From contig NZ_JAMTCO010000015.1 of the NCBI RefSeq assembly GCF_024171925.1, forward strand, positions 124,001-188,000: DNA of 64,000 bases, given 5' to 3'. Both the position numbers and the translations under genes were made by a program. The first letter of the stretch is position 1. Each line of letters begins with the position of its first letter. A model generated the notes under the pieces. The model was not told the DNA's origin. It worked only from the letters and a program-made list of their open reading frames with translations, and searched no databases. Below, piece by piece: positions 43,218 to 52,348 of this stretch. Origin of the DNA: Actinokineospora diospyrosa (GTDB lineage: Bacteria; Actinomycetota; Actinomycetes; Mycobacteriales; Pseudonocardiaceae).

Positions 43218-43844
43218 ATGTTGACCAAGACTCGCGCGGGGGCAGTCCTCGCCGCGCTGATAGCTGTGTTCGCGCTGGCCATGCCCGCGGGCGCTACACC
43301 GCCGGGGATTCCCAGCGAGGCCACGGCTCGTTCCGAGCTCGCTGGGTTGACGGTGCGGGCGGATGGGTCGATGACGGGGTATTCGCGGGACAAGTTTCCG
43401 CATTGGGTGATTATCTCGGGTACCTGTGACACGCGAGAGACTGTGCTTAAGCGTGATGGCAGTGGCGTAGGCACCAACTCTTCGTGCCAGGCGACGTCGG
43501 GTAGTTGGTACAGCCCTTACGACGGTGCTACCTGGTCTGCGGCGTCTGATGTGGATATTGACCACGTTGTGCCGTTGGCCGCTGCGTGGCGGTCTGGGGC
43601 TTCTGGGTGGACGACCACTAAGAGGCAGCAGTTTGCCAATGATCTGAGCCACCCGCAGTTGATCGCAGTGACCGACAACGTCAACCAGTCCAAGGGCGAC
43701 AAGAGCCCGGAGGCATGGAAGCCGCCCGCCACCGGCTACTGGTGCACTTACGCGAAGATGTGGACCCGCGTGAAGTACACCTACAGCCTCAGCGTCAACT
43801 CTTCGGAGAAGTCCGCACTGCTGAGCATGCTCGACCGCTGCTGA
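43218..43844 (+). CDS. Secreted HNH endonuclease, DUF1524 / GmrSD C-terminal type
   Basis: A 208-aa protein with GGAGG 5 nt before the ATG. The signal peptide covers about residues 1-26 (LAMPAGA cleavage). The nuclease domain has DIDHVVPLAAAWRSGA (the DxDH of the HNH core), FANDLSHPQLIAVTDNVNQSKGDKSPEAWKPP and a closing YWCTYAKMWTRVK. Paired cysteines suit an extracellular protein. Such secreted nucleases are widespread in actinomycetes and probably scavenge nucleic acid. It follows the composite repeat directly, whose base composition and repeats do not enter the gene. Confidence 0.88.
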   Translation: MLTKTRAGAVLAALIAVFALAMPAGATPPGIPSEATARSELAGLTVRADGSMTGYSRDKFPHWVIISGTCDTRETVLKRDGSGVGTNSSCQATSGSWYSPYDGATWSAASDVDIDHVVPLAAAWRSGASGWTTTKRQQFANDLSHPQLIAVTDNVNQSKGDKSPEAWKPPATGYWCTYAKMWTRVKYTYSLSVNSSEKSALLSMLDRC

Positions 43845-43855
43845 ACAAGCGGAGT

Positions 43856-43886
43856 AGGGCCGGGGGCAGTGACCGCCCCCGGCCCT
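43856..43886. terminator. Bidirectional stem-loop terminator
   Basis: Perfect 12-bp inverted repeat AGGGCCGGGGGC / GCCCCCGGCCCT with a 7-nt loop between the converging HNH and DUF3151 genes. Confidence 0.85.
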
Positions 43887-43894
43887 GTCCGGGT

Positions 43895-44302
43895 CTAGAC
43901 CAGGCCCAGTTGAGCGGGGGCGGCTGGGTCGGAGTCGGCGAGGAAGGTGGAGCAGCGCTCGTACTCCTCGGTGTCGTCGATGGCCTTGGCGGCCTTGGCG
44001 AGGGCGGCCAGGGCGCGCAGGAAGCCCTGGTTGGGGCGGTGCGACCACGGGACCGGGCCGAAGCCCTTCCAGCCGGATCGGCGCAGTTGGTCCAGGCCGC
44101 GGTGGTAGCCGGTGCGGGCGTAGGCGTAGGCGGCGATGGGCTCGTCGGCGGCGAGCGAGCGCTCGGCCAGGGCCGCCCAGGCCTCGCTGAAGTCCGGCCA
44201 GCGGGTGGCGACCTCGACCGGGTCGCCGCCGTCCAGCGCGGCCTGTGCTTCGGCGCGGTCGGGCAGCAGGGTCGGCTCGGGGCCGAGGAGGTTTCCGTGC
44301 AT
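43895..44302 (-). CDS. DUF3151 family protein
   Basis: A 135-aa protein starting MHGNLLGPEPTLLP, the conserved start of the family. The remainder is helical, TPR-like (WAALAERSLAADEPIAAYAYARTGYHRGLDQLRRSGWKG). No function is established; the family is nearly universal in actinobacteria and often lies near fba or purA, as here (fbaA is 1.3 kb away). Confidence 0.85.
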   Translation of the reverse strand: MHGNLLGPEPTLLPDRAEAQAALDGGDPVEVATRWPDFSEAWAALAERSLAADEPIAAYAYARTGYHRGLDQLRRSGWKGFGPVPWSHRPNQGFLRALAALAKAAKAIDDTEEYERCSTFLADSDPAAPAQLGLV

Positions 44303-44407
44303 CCCGCCATCCTGCCGTACCGGACGGTGCGTGATCGGGTGACTACCTGACGCCGAATCGGACACCCGGGGTTCCTGCCTGCGGGTGTACGGGGTCATCA
44401 TGGCCCG

Positions 44408-45538
44408 GTGAGACAGGGTGTGGAGATCGGCGGACCGGTCGCGCAGTTCAAGGCGTTCTTCCGGCTGCACTGGACCAGGGGTGCCGCCGGGCGGGAGACG
44501 CCGGAGTGGGTGTGGCACTTCGCGTACCGCACCTGGCTGCTGGCGCTGTTGTTCAAGCTGCTCGGGTCCTCTTGGGACGAGTCCTGGCACTTCAAGTTCC
44601 TGCGCGACGACTTGGCGCCGCCGCACCTGATCAACACGCTGGGGACCGGGATCGCGGTCGTGCTGGTCGCGATCCACACCTTCACCGGCATGGCGGCGAC
44701 CCGCAGGTCGCAGCGGGTGGTGCAGTCCGGCCTCGCGGTGTTCCTCATCGCCGCGCCGCTCGACGTGATCAACCACCGGGTGAACGGGCTGGACCTGACC
44801 GCGTGGAGCCCGTCGCACGCGCTGCTGTACCTGGGGACCGCCTTGATGATCGCGGGCCTCATCGACGGCTGGGTCGCGGCCGGGCCGCGGGGCCCGGGGT
44901 GGACGCTGGTGCTGGGGTCGCTGTGGGTGTTCTTCCTGGAGAACACGCTGTTCCCGAACGGCCAGCAGGAGTACGGGACGCTGGAGATGACGTCCTGCAT
45001 GCCCAACGGCGTGCTGGACGCGAACAGTTGCTACGCCGAGCGGGAGTTGCTGGAGTTCGCCGCGCAGCAGATCGGTCGGCCGGTGGACTACACGGCGATC
45101 GAGCATTTCGCGCTACCGATCCCTTCTTGGGTCTACCCGTTGTGGGGGATCGGTGTGGCGGCGCTGGTTCTCGCTGTGGCCGCGAAGACGATCGGTAAGG
45201 CTTGGACAGCCACTGCGGTCGCAGGCATCTACGTCCTCTATCGCGCGGCGATCTGGCCACTGCTCGTCGCAGGTGACTTCCCGCCGTCGACGGTGCCGTT
45301 CTACCTGGTCTTCGTTGGCCTTGCCGTTGACCTTGTACGCCGGTCAAACCTGCCGCATCTCGCCGAAGCCGCCGTAGGCGCGCTCGCCGTGACCGCGCTC
45401 GGCTACGGCGCCCTCTTCGTGCAAGAGCAACTGCTGGACGCACCCCCGACCGCTTGGTGGTCGGCACCTATCGCGCTCGTGGGCGTGGCAGCGCTGTGGG
45501 CGGCAGGTCGTCCTATCGCGCAGAGACTCAACGCTTAA
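44408..45538 (+). CDS. Polytopic membrane protein of unknown function
   Basis: A 376-aa protein with about nine hydrophobic segments between residues 40 and 370 and a short cytoplasmic N-terminus. Motifs such as SSWDESWHFKFLRDD, INHRVNGLDLTAWSPSHALLYLG and the extracellular-looking Cys pair (SCMPNGVLDANSCYAE) are distinctive, and the His/Asp residues near helix ends suggest metal or heme contact. I do not recognise the family. GTG start; a terminator follows. Confidence 0.7.
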   Translation: MRQGVEIGGPVAQFKAFFRLHWTRGAAGRETPEWVWHFAYRTWLLALLFKLLGSSWDESWHFKFLRDDLAPPHLINTLGTGIAVVLVAIHTFTGMAATRRSQRVVQSGLAVFLIAAPLDVINHRVNGLDLTAWSPSHALLYLGTALMIAGLIDGWVAAGPRGPGWTLVLGSLWVFFLENTLFPNGQQEYGTLEMTSCMPNGVLDANSCYAERELLEFAAQQIGRPVDYTAIEHFALPIPSWVYPLWGIGVAALVLAVAAKTIGKAWTATAVAGIYVLYRAAIWPLLVAGDFPPSTVPFYLVFVGLAVDLVRRSNLPHLAEAAVGALAVTALGYGALFVQEQLLDAPPTAWWSAPIALVGVAALWAAGRPIAQRLNA

Positions 45539-45548
45539 GGACAGCAAG

Positions 45549-45580
45549 AAGGCCCTCTCCCAGGACGAGGAGAGGGCCTT
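45549..45580. terminator. Bidirectional stem-loop terminator
   Basis: Perfect 12-bp inverted repeat AAGGCCCTCTCC / GGAGAGGGCCTT with an 8-nt loop between the membrane-protein gene and the convergent fbaA. Confidence 0.85.
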
Positions 45581-45598
45581 CGCTGTGTCAGAACCGGA

Positions 45599-46633
<1,035 letters not shown>

Positions 46634-46716
46634 CGTGCTCCTCCTCGGGGTGGCCTGCGCCGTTCTGGCGCATCCTACGAGCAGCGCCCGCCCCCGGTGT
46701 TGGGCAGACTGGTGCC

Positions 46717-47001
46717 ATGGCTACGGCTACCTGGAACGGCGAGGTCATCGCCGAGAGTGACGACACGGTTGTCGTCGAAGACAACCACTACTTCCCCTAC
46801 GAGTCGGTGCACCAGCACTTCCTCCGCCCGTCGGAGACGACGACCGAATGCGGCTGGAAGGGCATCGCGAACTACTACACGCTGCACGTCAACGGCGCGG
46901 ACAACCCGGACGCGGTCTGGTTCTACGCCGAGCCGAAGCCGGAGGCGGCGCAGATCAAGGGCCGGGTCGCCTTCTGGAAGGGCGTCGAGGTCACCGCTTA
47001 G
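46717..47001 (+). CDS. DUF427 family protein
   Basis: A 94-aa protein covering a full DUF427 domain: ATWNGEVIAESDDTVVVEDNHYFP, the CGWKGIANYYTLHV strand pair with conserved CxWKG, and AAQIKGRVAFWKGVEV. The function is unknown. It is divergent from fbaA and 39 bp ahead of the aldo/keto reductase gene, with which it may be cotranscribed. Confidence 0.85.
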   Translation: MATATWNGEVIAESDDTVVVEDNHYFPYESVHQHFLRPSETTTECGWKGIANYYTLHVNGADNPDAVWFYAEPKPEAAQIKGRVAFWKGVEVTA

Positions 47002-47040
47002 TTCGCTGACTGGCGAACCCGATCGCGGTAGGTTCGCCGC

Positions 47041-47976
47041 ATGACGCGAATCGGCACGACAGAACTAGAGGTCTACCCGCTCAACCTGGGCACGAACGTG
47101 TTCGGGTGGACCGCGGACAAGGCAGCCTCATTCGCTGTTTTGGACGCGTTCGCCGCGGCGGGCGGCAACTTCGTCGACACCGCGGACATGTACTCGCAGT
47201 GGGCGCCGGGCAACTCCGGCGGCGAGTCGGAGACGATCATCGGCGAGTGGCTTGCCGCGCGGGGCAAGCGCGACGAGTTCGTGGTGGCGACGAAGTTGTC
47301 GGCGCTCGAGGGGTTCAAGGGGCTTTCCGCGGCGAACGTCAAGGCCGCCGCGGAAGGCTCCCTCAAGCGACTGGGCACCGACCGGATCGACCTGTACTAC
47401 GCGCACTACGACGACGAGAACACGCCTATCGAGGAGACCCTCACCGCCTTCGACGCACTTGTGCGCGAGGGCAAGGTCCGGCACATCGCCGCATCGAACC
47501 TCTCCGCTAAGCGGATCGAGGAGTCGCTGGCGATCTCCGACCGCGAGGGACTGGCGCGCTACGTGGCGATCCAGCCGCACTACAGCCTGATCGAGCGCGC
47601 GGGCTACGAGAACGAGTACGCCGCCTTGGCCGCCAAGGAGAACTTGAGCGTGCTGCCGTACTGGTCGCTAGCGCGCGGGTTCCTCACCGGCAAGTACCGC
47701 GACGGTAGCTCTACCGTCGACAGCCCGCGTGCGGGTGCGGCATCCGCTTACCTCGATGATCGAGGCCGCCGCGTTCTGTCTGTCTTGGACGAGGTTGCGG
47801 CAACGCACGCGACCACTGCGGCGGCGGTCGCGCTGGCTTGGCTGACCGCGCAGCCGAACGTCGTTGCGCCTATCGCGAGCGCGCGCACCCCGGAGCAGTT
47901 GGCCGACCTTCTCCCGTCGGTCGACCTCAAGCTGTCCGACGACGAGGTGGCGAAGCTGACGAGCGCAGCGGACTAG
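47041..47976 (+). CDS. Aldo/keto reductase
   Basis: A 311-aa (beta/alpha)8 NADPH-dependent oxidoreductase. The catalytic tetrad is visible: Asp and Tyr in VDTADMYSQW, Lys in VVATKLS and His in YYAHYDDE. The C-terminal IASARTPEQLADLL binds NADP. It belongs to the AKR group related to YghZ/YajO-type enzymes. The physiological substrate is unknown. Confidence 0.9.
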   Translation: MTRIGTTELEVYPLNLGTNVFGWTADKAASFAVLDAFAAAGGNFVDTADMYSQWAPGNSGGESETIIGEWLAARGKRDEFVVATKLSALEGFKGLSAANVKAAAEGSLKRLGTDRIDLYYAHYDDENTPIEETLTAFDALVREGKVRHIAASNLSAKRIEESLAISDREGLARYVAIQPHYSLIERAGYENEYAALAAKENLSVLPYWSLARGFLTGKYRDGSSTVDSPRAGAASAYLDDRGRRVLSVLDEVAATHATTAAAVALAWLTAQPNVVAPIASARTPEQLADLLPSVDLKLSDDEVAKLTSAAD

Positions 47977-47980
47977 CGGG

Positions 47981-48289
47981 CTAGTCGGCGGGCTCCAGCG
48001 CCGATCGGTACCCCAGCACGGCGAGCAGGTGGCGGGCGTGGGCGAGGACTTCCGGGTCATCGCCCGCGCCCGCCGCCGCGAGGGTGGCGGTGAGGTCGGC
48101 GCGTTGTTCCGGCACGTGCACGTCCTCGGCGACCTCGGCGTCGACCACCTCGTCCTCGGCCCGGCGGCGCAGCACCCGCCGGGTCTGGGCGGTCAGCGCG
48201 GCGTAGGCGTCCGCCGCCGCGGTTGTGGTCGTCGTCGTGCTCGCAGCGGCTCCGGCCAGCAGCGCGGTCACAACCAACTCCACGGACAC
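47981..48289 (-). CDS. Small Ala-rich protein of unknown function
   Basis: A 102-aa protein; N-terminal SVELVVTALLAGAAAST then a Thr run, a basic helix (YAALTAQTRRVLRRRAEDE) and an acidic C-terminus. The start resembles the Ala/Gly-rich N-terminal module seen in some actinobacterial signalling and effector proteins, but I cannot name a family. It ends four bases from the convergent reductase stop. Confidence 0.45.
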   Translation of the reverse strand: MSVELVVTALLAGAAASTTTTTTAAADAYAALTAQTRRVLRRRAEDEVVDAEVAEDVHVPEQRADLTATLAAAGAGDDPEVLAHARHLLAVLGYRSALEPAD

Positions 48290-48390
48290 CCGGTCTCCGA
48301 TCTACGTCATGGGTCAACCACGGAGCGTGGCTGGCGCCCATCACATCGACGGACCCCGGTCGGGGGTTACCGGGTGGACCGAAATATGTG

Positions 48391-48417
48391 TTACTCGCGG
48401 TAGCTTACTCGCGGTAA
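48391..48417. promoter_or_regulatory. Tandem TetR-type operator candidate upstream of the SDR gene
   Basis: The 12-mer TTACTCGCGGTA occurs twice, 14 bp apart (48391-48402 and 48405-48416); the second extends to the palindrome TTAC-TCGCG-GTAA. It lies 45-70 bp before the SDR start, where a repressor would block the promoter. The cognate regulator is not evident in the window. Confidence 0.5.
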
Positions 48418-48460
48418 GTTGGGGTACCGTCCGGTAACCACCGTTGCTTGGAGGCACCTC

Positions 48461-49384
48461 ATGGGCGTGACGAACCTGCTGGCCCGCGAGCACGACGTCG
48501 CCGGGAAGGTCATCCTGATCACCGGCGCTGCCCGCGGTTTCGGTGCGGGCCTCGCCCGCCGGTTCGCGGCCAGGGGCGCCAAGGTCGCCCTGGTCGGGCT
48601 GGAGCCTGCGGAGTTGGCCGAGGTCGCCGCCGACTGCGGACCGGACGCCGCGGTGTTCGAGGCCGACGTCACCGACTGGGCCGCGCTGCAGGCCGCGACC
48701 GACGGCGCCGTCGAGCGCTTCGGCGGGATCGACATCGTCATCGCCAACGCGGGCATCGCGGCGGCGGGCTTCGTCCGCTCGATCGACCCGACCGCCTTCG
48801 AGCGCACGATCGAGGTCGACCTGCTGGGGGTCTGGCGCACCGTCCGGGTCACCCTGCCGCACGTCATCGAGCGCAAGGGCTACGTGCTGGTGGTGTCCTC
48901 GATGGCCGCGATCGCGCACGCCCCGGCGATGGCCGCCTACGCCGCCGCGAAGGCCGGCGTGGAGGCGTTCACCAACAGCCTGCGCGCCGAGGTCCGCCAC
49001 CTCGGCGTCAAGGTCGGCGTGGCCCACCCGACCTGGATCGCGACCGACCTGGTCACCGGCGCCGACGAGCACCCGGTCTTCGGACCGCTGCGCGCCGCCA
49101 TGCCCGGCCCGATCGGCAAGACCTACCCGGTGGCGGTGGCCCTCGACGCGCTGGAGGCCGGGGTGCTGCGCCGCGACCGGACCGTGCACGTGCCGGGCTG
49201 GGTCGGGCTGCTCAAGCTCGTCCGGGCGTTCCTGCCGCCGATCATCGAGATCGGCGGGCGGCTGCGCGGCAACCTGGTCGCCAAGGCCGACCGGGCGGCG
49301 CTGGCCGACATCGCCGAGCGCGGGGCCGAGGTGTCCTCGCGACCGGTGGGTGCTGGCGGGGCGGCGGCGGTGCGGGCAAGGTAG
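48461..49384 (+). CDS. Short-chain dehydrogenase/reductase
   Basis: A 307-aa SDR; ATG 48461 with GGAGG 6 nt upstream. LITGAARGFGAGLA is the TGxxxGxG cofactor loop, FEADVTDW binds adenine, IANAGIAAAG the NAG strand, VVSSMAAI holds the catalytic Ser and YAAAKAG the YxxxK pair. A ~60-residue C-terminal extension resembles lipid/steroid-type SDRs of mycolic-acid relatives. The next gene starts 4 bp after the stop. Confidence 0.9.
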   Translation: MGVTNLLAREHDVAGKVILITGAARGFGAGLARRFAARGAKVALVGLEPAELAEVAADCGPDAAVFEADVTDWAALQAATDGAVERFGGIDIVIANAGIAAAGFVRSIDPTAFERTIEVDLLGVWRTVRVTLPHVIERKGYVLVVSSMAAIAHAPAMAAYAAAKAGVEAFTNSLRAEVRHLGVKVGVAHPTWIATDLVTGADEHPVFGPLRAAMPGPIGKTYPVAVALDALEAGVLRRDRTVHVPGWVGLLKLVRAFLPPIIEIGGRLRGNLVAKADRAALADIAERGAEVSSRPVGAGGAAAVRAR

Positions 49385-49388
49385 CGCC

Positions 49389-49853
49389 GTGTCCAAGCGC
49401 GAGCAGATCAAGATGACCCCGGCCGAGGTGCGCGAGTTCCTGGTCGACCAGCGGACCGCGAACGTGGCGACGATGGGGCGCAACAACCGCCCGCACCTGG
49501 TGCCGATGTGGTTCGTCCCCGAGGGCGACGGGCTCGTCTCGTGGACCTACGAGAGTTCGCAGAAGGTCGCCAACCTGCGTCGACTGCCGCAAGCGAGTGT
49601 GCTTGTCGAGGCTGGTGAGTCCTATGAGGAGCTTCGCGGCGCGCTAAGCGAGTGCGACGTGGAAATCGTGACCGACGTCGACGAGATTGTCCGGATCGGT
49701 AGCGCCATCACCGAGCGGTACACCCAGAGCGCCGAGGTAGCCGTAGCGGCCACTCAGTTCATCCGCGGCCAAGCAGCCAAGCGGGTGGGCTTGAAGTTCA
49801 CGCCCACCCACACGACCTCGTGGGACCACCGCAAGCTGGGCGGGGCCTACTAG
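49389..49853 (+). CDS. PPOX-class F420/FMN-dependent flavoprotein
   Basis: A 154-aa split-barrel protein. KMTPAEVREFLVDQRTANVATMGRNNRPHLVPMWFV is the cofactor-binding N-terminal half; the C-terminal KRVGLKFTPTHTTSWDHRKLGG closes the barrel. Related actinobacterial proteins reduce substrates with F420H2 or bind FMN or heme; the cofactor cannot be told from sequence. GTG start 4 bp after the SDR stop, so the two are an operon. Confidence 0.85.
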   Translation: MSKREQIKMTPAEVREFLVDQRTANVATMGRNNRPHLVPMWFVPEGDGLVSWTYESSQKVANLRRLPQASVLVEAGESYEELRGALSECDVEIVTDVDEIVRIGSAITERYTQSAEVAVAATQFIRGQAAKRVGLKFTPTHTTSWDHRKLGGAY

Positions 49854-50137
49854 TCGAGCGCGGCAGGGGTACCCATCACGACGTTCCACTCGCGGATGAC
49901 GCGGGAGGCTGCGACGTTTTCCAGCGTGTAAGGGTCGACCGCGAGCAACTCGTCCAACTCGGCGCGGTCGGCGGCGCGCAGGATCACGAAACCGCCGGTG
50001 CCATCGGCCCACGGGCCCGCCGCGAGGACGTTGCCCGCTTCGACCATGGGCCGCAGGTAGTCGCGGTGGGCAGGCCGGACGGCGTTGAGCCGGTCGAGGT
50101 CGTCGACGTAGCGGGTGTCCACGGTGAACCAAGTCAT
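49850..50137 (-). CDS. YciI-like protein
   Basis: A 95-aa ferredoxin-like alpha+beta protein: MTWFTVDTRYVDDLDRLNAVRPAHRDYL has the conserved R..H pair, VLAAGPWADGTGGFVILRAADRAELDELLAVDPY the Asp and substrate-loop region typical of YciI. YciI proteins are small dimeric lyase/dehydrochlorinase-like or accessory proteins of mostly unknown role. Its stop overlaps the convergent PPOX stop by 4 bp. Confidence 0.88.
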   Translation of the reverse strand: MTWFTVDTRYVDDLDRLNAVRPAHRDYLRPMVEAGNVLAAGPWADGTGGFVILRAADRAELDELLAVDPYTLENVAASRVIREWNVVMGTPAALD

Positions 50138-50203
50138 GGCCCCATCATCGCAAGCGCAGGTCGGACGGTATGCCCGCGGGTCTCGGCCCGGTAAGGTCAG
50201 CCC

Positions 50204-50818
50204 GTGGCAGGGGAAGACATCCAGGCAGGTGCCCCGCGGGCGGCGGGGCAAGGCAACGCCGAGCAGACGGTCGAACAGACGCTGACTCGGCTGCGGGCGA
50301 TCGACACCAACAGCGCGCCACCGCCGAAGCCGGACGCGCCGCTCACCCTCGAGGACCTCTACCGAACGCACCGGATGCGGTTGATCCGGCTGGCGTTGTT
50401 GCTGGTAGACGAGCCCGCGACGGCCGAGGACGTGGTGCAAGAGGCGTTCACCGGGCTGCACCGCAACTGGGGTGGCCTGCGCGATTCGGCCGCCGCCGTC
50501 GGGTACCTGCGGACCGCCGTGGTCAACGGTTCGCGAAGCGTGCTGCGGCGGCGCAAGACCGCGCGGGAGTACACACCGCCGCACGCGGTCAACGCGCGGT
50601 CGGCCGAGAGCCTTGCCATGCTGACCGCGGAGCACCAGAGCGTCGTTCGGGCGCTTTCGCAGTTGCCGCCGCGCCAGCGCGAGGTGCTGGTGCTGCGCTA
50701 CTACGGGAACCTGACCGAGGCGGAGATCGCCGAGGCCGCCGGTATCTCGAAGGGCACGGTCAAGTCCACCGCCAGCCGGGCGTTGGAGGCGCTGCAGAAG
50801 ATCATGAACACGCCGTAG
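50204..50818 (+). CDS. SigE-family ECF RNA polymerase sigma factor
   Basis: A 204-aa sigma factor. An unusual ~45-residue Pro/Gln/Thr-rich N-terminal extension precedes region 2 (LEDLYRTHRMRLIRLALLLVDEPATAEDVVQEAFTGLHRNW). Region 4 has LPPRQREVLVLRYYGNLTEAEIAEAAGISKGTVKSTASRAL. No anti-sigma gene lies next to it; nagA with its own operators follows. Confidence 0.9.
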   Translation: MAGEDIQAGAPRAAGQGNAEQTVEQTLTRLRAIDTNSAPPPKPDAPLTLEDLYRTHRMRLIRLALLLVDEPATAEDVVQEAFTGLHRNWGGLRDSAAAVGYLRTAVVNGSRSVLRRRKTAREYTPPHAVNARSAESLAMLTAEHQSVVRALSQLPPRQREVLVLRYYGNLTEAEIAEAAGISKGTVKSTASRALEALQKIMNTP

Positions 50819-50839
50819 GCGTACTCCTACTGGGCGAAG

Positions 50840-50870
50840 TTGGTTTAGACCATTGCGGTATAGACCAATA
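50840..50870. promoter_or_regulatory. Two adjacent DasR-like (dre) operators before nagA
   Basis: TTGGTTTAGACCATT (50840-50854) differs at one position from the DasR core TGGTCTAGACCA; GCGGTATAGACCAATA (50855-50870) is a second, weaker copy. DasR is the GntR-family repressor of N-acetylglucosamine genes, and nagA is a classic member of its regulon. The sites sit 50-80 bp before the nagA start. Confidence 0.75.
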
Positions 50871-50919
50871 CACTGCCACTGTGCACTGTCGCGTGCACGG
50901 ACGCTCGGAGGACCATCAA

Positions 50920-52059
50920 ATGGCAGGACGGCTCATCGCAGGAGGCAGGCTCGTCACCGCGGAAGGCGTGGTGGACGACGGCTGGCTGCTGGTCGAAGAC
51001 GGCTACATCTCCGCCCTCGGCAGCGGTGAGCGTCCGCGCGCCGACGAGACGGTCGATGCGGGCGGCGCCTGGGTGGTGCCCGGGTTCGTCGACATCCACT
51101 GCCACGGCGGCGGCGGCGAGCCGTTCATGAGCACCGACCCGGCCAGGGCCAGGGTCGCGGTCGACACGCACGCCAAGCACGGCACCACGACGCTGCTGGC
51201 CAGCCTGGTCTCCCGCCCGGTCGAGGAGCTGGTCAACCAGATCGCCGCGCTGCGCGAACTCGTCGAGGACGGCCTGCTCGCGGGTGTGCACCTGGAGGGC
51301 CCGTTCCTGTCCGCGGCCCGCTGCGGGGCGCACGACCCGAACATCCTGCGCGCCCCGGCCGCCGACGCCGTCGAGCGGCTGCTGGACGCGGGCAAGGGCG
51401 CGGTCCGGATGGTGACCATCGCCCCCGAGCTGGAGAACTCCGTCAACGCGGTGCGCCAGCTGATCGACGGCGGTTCGCTCGCCGCGATCGGGCACACCGA
51501 CGCCACCGAGGCCCAGGTCATGCCCGCGGTGGACGCGGGAGCGACGGTGGCCACCCACCTGTTCAACGGCATGCGGCCGCTGCACCACCGCGAACCCGGC
51601 CCGATCGGGGCGTTGCTCGACGACGAACGGGTGACCGTCGAGCTGATCTGCGACCTGGTGCACCTGAGCCCGACCATCGTCCGGCTGGCCGCCAAGCACG
51701 CCGGTCTCGGCAGGACCGTGCTGGTCACCGACGCCATCGCGGCGGCGGGGGTCGGCGACGGGTCTTACGACATCGGTGGCCTGGAGGTCGTGGTCAAGGA
51801 CGGCGTGCCGACACTGGCGGGCGGGACCTCACTCGCGGGGAGCACACTCACCATGGACGTCGCGTTCCGCAACCTCGTGCAGGGCTGCGGCCTGTCGGTC
51901 CCGGAGGCCGTCGCCGCCACCTCGACCCGCCCCGCCGCACTGCTGGGGCTGGCCGACGCGACCGGCAAGCTCGCCAAGGGCCTCAACGCCGACCTGGTGC
52001 TGCTGGACGCGGGCCTGCACGTCAACTCGGTCATGCGCCGGGGCTCCTGGGTGGGTTAA
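50920..52059 (+). CDS. nagA: N-acetylglucosamine-6-phosphate deacetylase
   Basis: A 379-aa amidohydrolase; ATG 50920 with GGAGG 8 nt before it. Metal ligands HCH (His60, His62) lie in GFVDIHCHGGGG, the metal Glu in GVHLEGPFLSAARCGAHD, further ligands in IGHTDATE and THLFNGMRPLHHREPG, and the catalytic Asp in VLVTDAIAAAG. It converts GlcNAc-6-P to GlcN-6-P in amino-sugar use and cell-wall recycling. DasR-like control is supported by the two sites upstream. Confidence 0.95.
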   Translation: MAGRLIAGGRLVTAEGVVDDGWLLVEDGYISALGSGERPRADETVDAGGAWVVPGFVDIHCHGGGGEPFMSTDPARARVAVDTHAKHGTTTLLASLVSRPVEELVNQIAALRELVEDGLLAGVHLEGPFLSAARCGAHDPNILRAPAADAVERLLDAGKGAVRMVTIAPELENSVNAVRQLIDGGSLAAIGHTDATEAQVMPAVDAGATVATHLFNGMRPLHHREPGPIGALLDDERVTVELICDLVHLSPTIVRLAAKHAGLGRTVLVTDAIAAAGVGDGSYDIGGLEVVVKDGVPTLAGGTSLAGSTLTMDVAFRNLVQGCGLSVPEAVAATSTRPAALLGLADATGKLAKGLNADLVLLDAGLHVNSVMRRGSWVG

Positions 52060-52068
52060 CGTCGCGGC

Positions 52069-52284
52069 ATGACCGCGGCCGACCCTGAGCGCCTGCTCAC
52101 CGACGCCTTGCGCGCGCAGGCCGCGCGCACCCCGGTCGCCGAGCCGGTCGAACCGGTCGACCTGGGCACCACCGCCCGGGCGGAGCACGACCTGCCGCCC
52201 CGGGTGTGGTGGGTGCTGGCGCTCGCGCTGCTGCTCGGACTGGCCGCGGGTTCACTCGTCGGATTCCTGACCCTGCTCCGCTAA
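52069..52284 (+). CDS. Small single-pass membrane protein
   Basis: A 71-aa protein, 9 bp after nagA. An acidic/Ala-rich cytoplasmic part of 45 residues is followed by one membrane helix (VWWVLALALLLGLAAGSLVGFLTLL). No family is recognised. It is possibly cotranscribed with nagA. Confidence 0.55.
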   Translation: MTAADPERLLTDALRAQAARTPVAEPVEPVDLGTTARAEHDLPPRVWWVLALALLLGLAAGSLVGFLTLLR

Positions 52285-52348
52285 CACCCTGCGTGAGCAG
52301 GCAAACCCGGCACAGGCCCCGCACAGAGCAGCCCTGTACCTTGACCGG

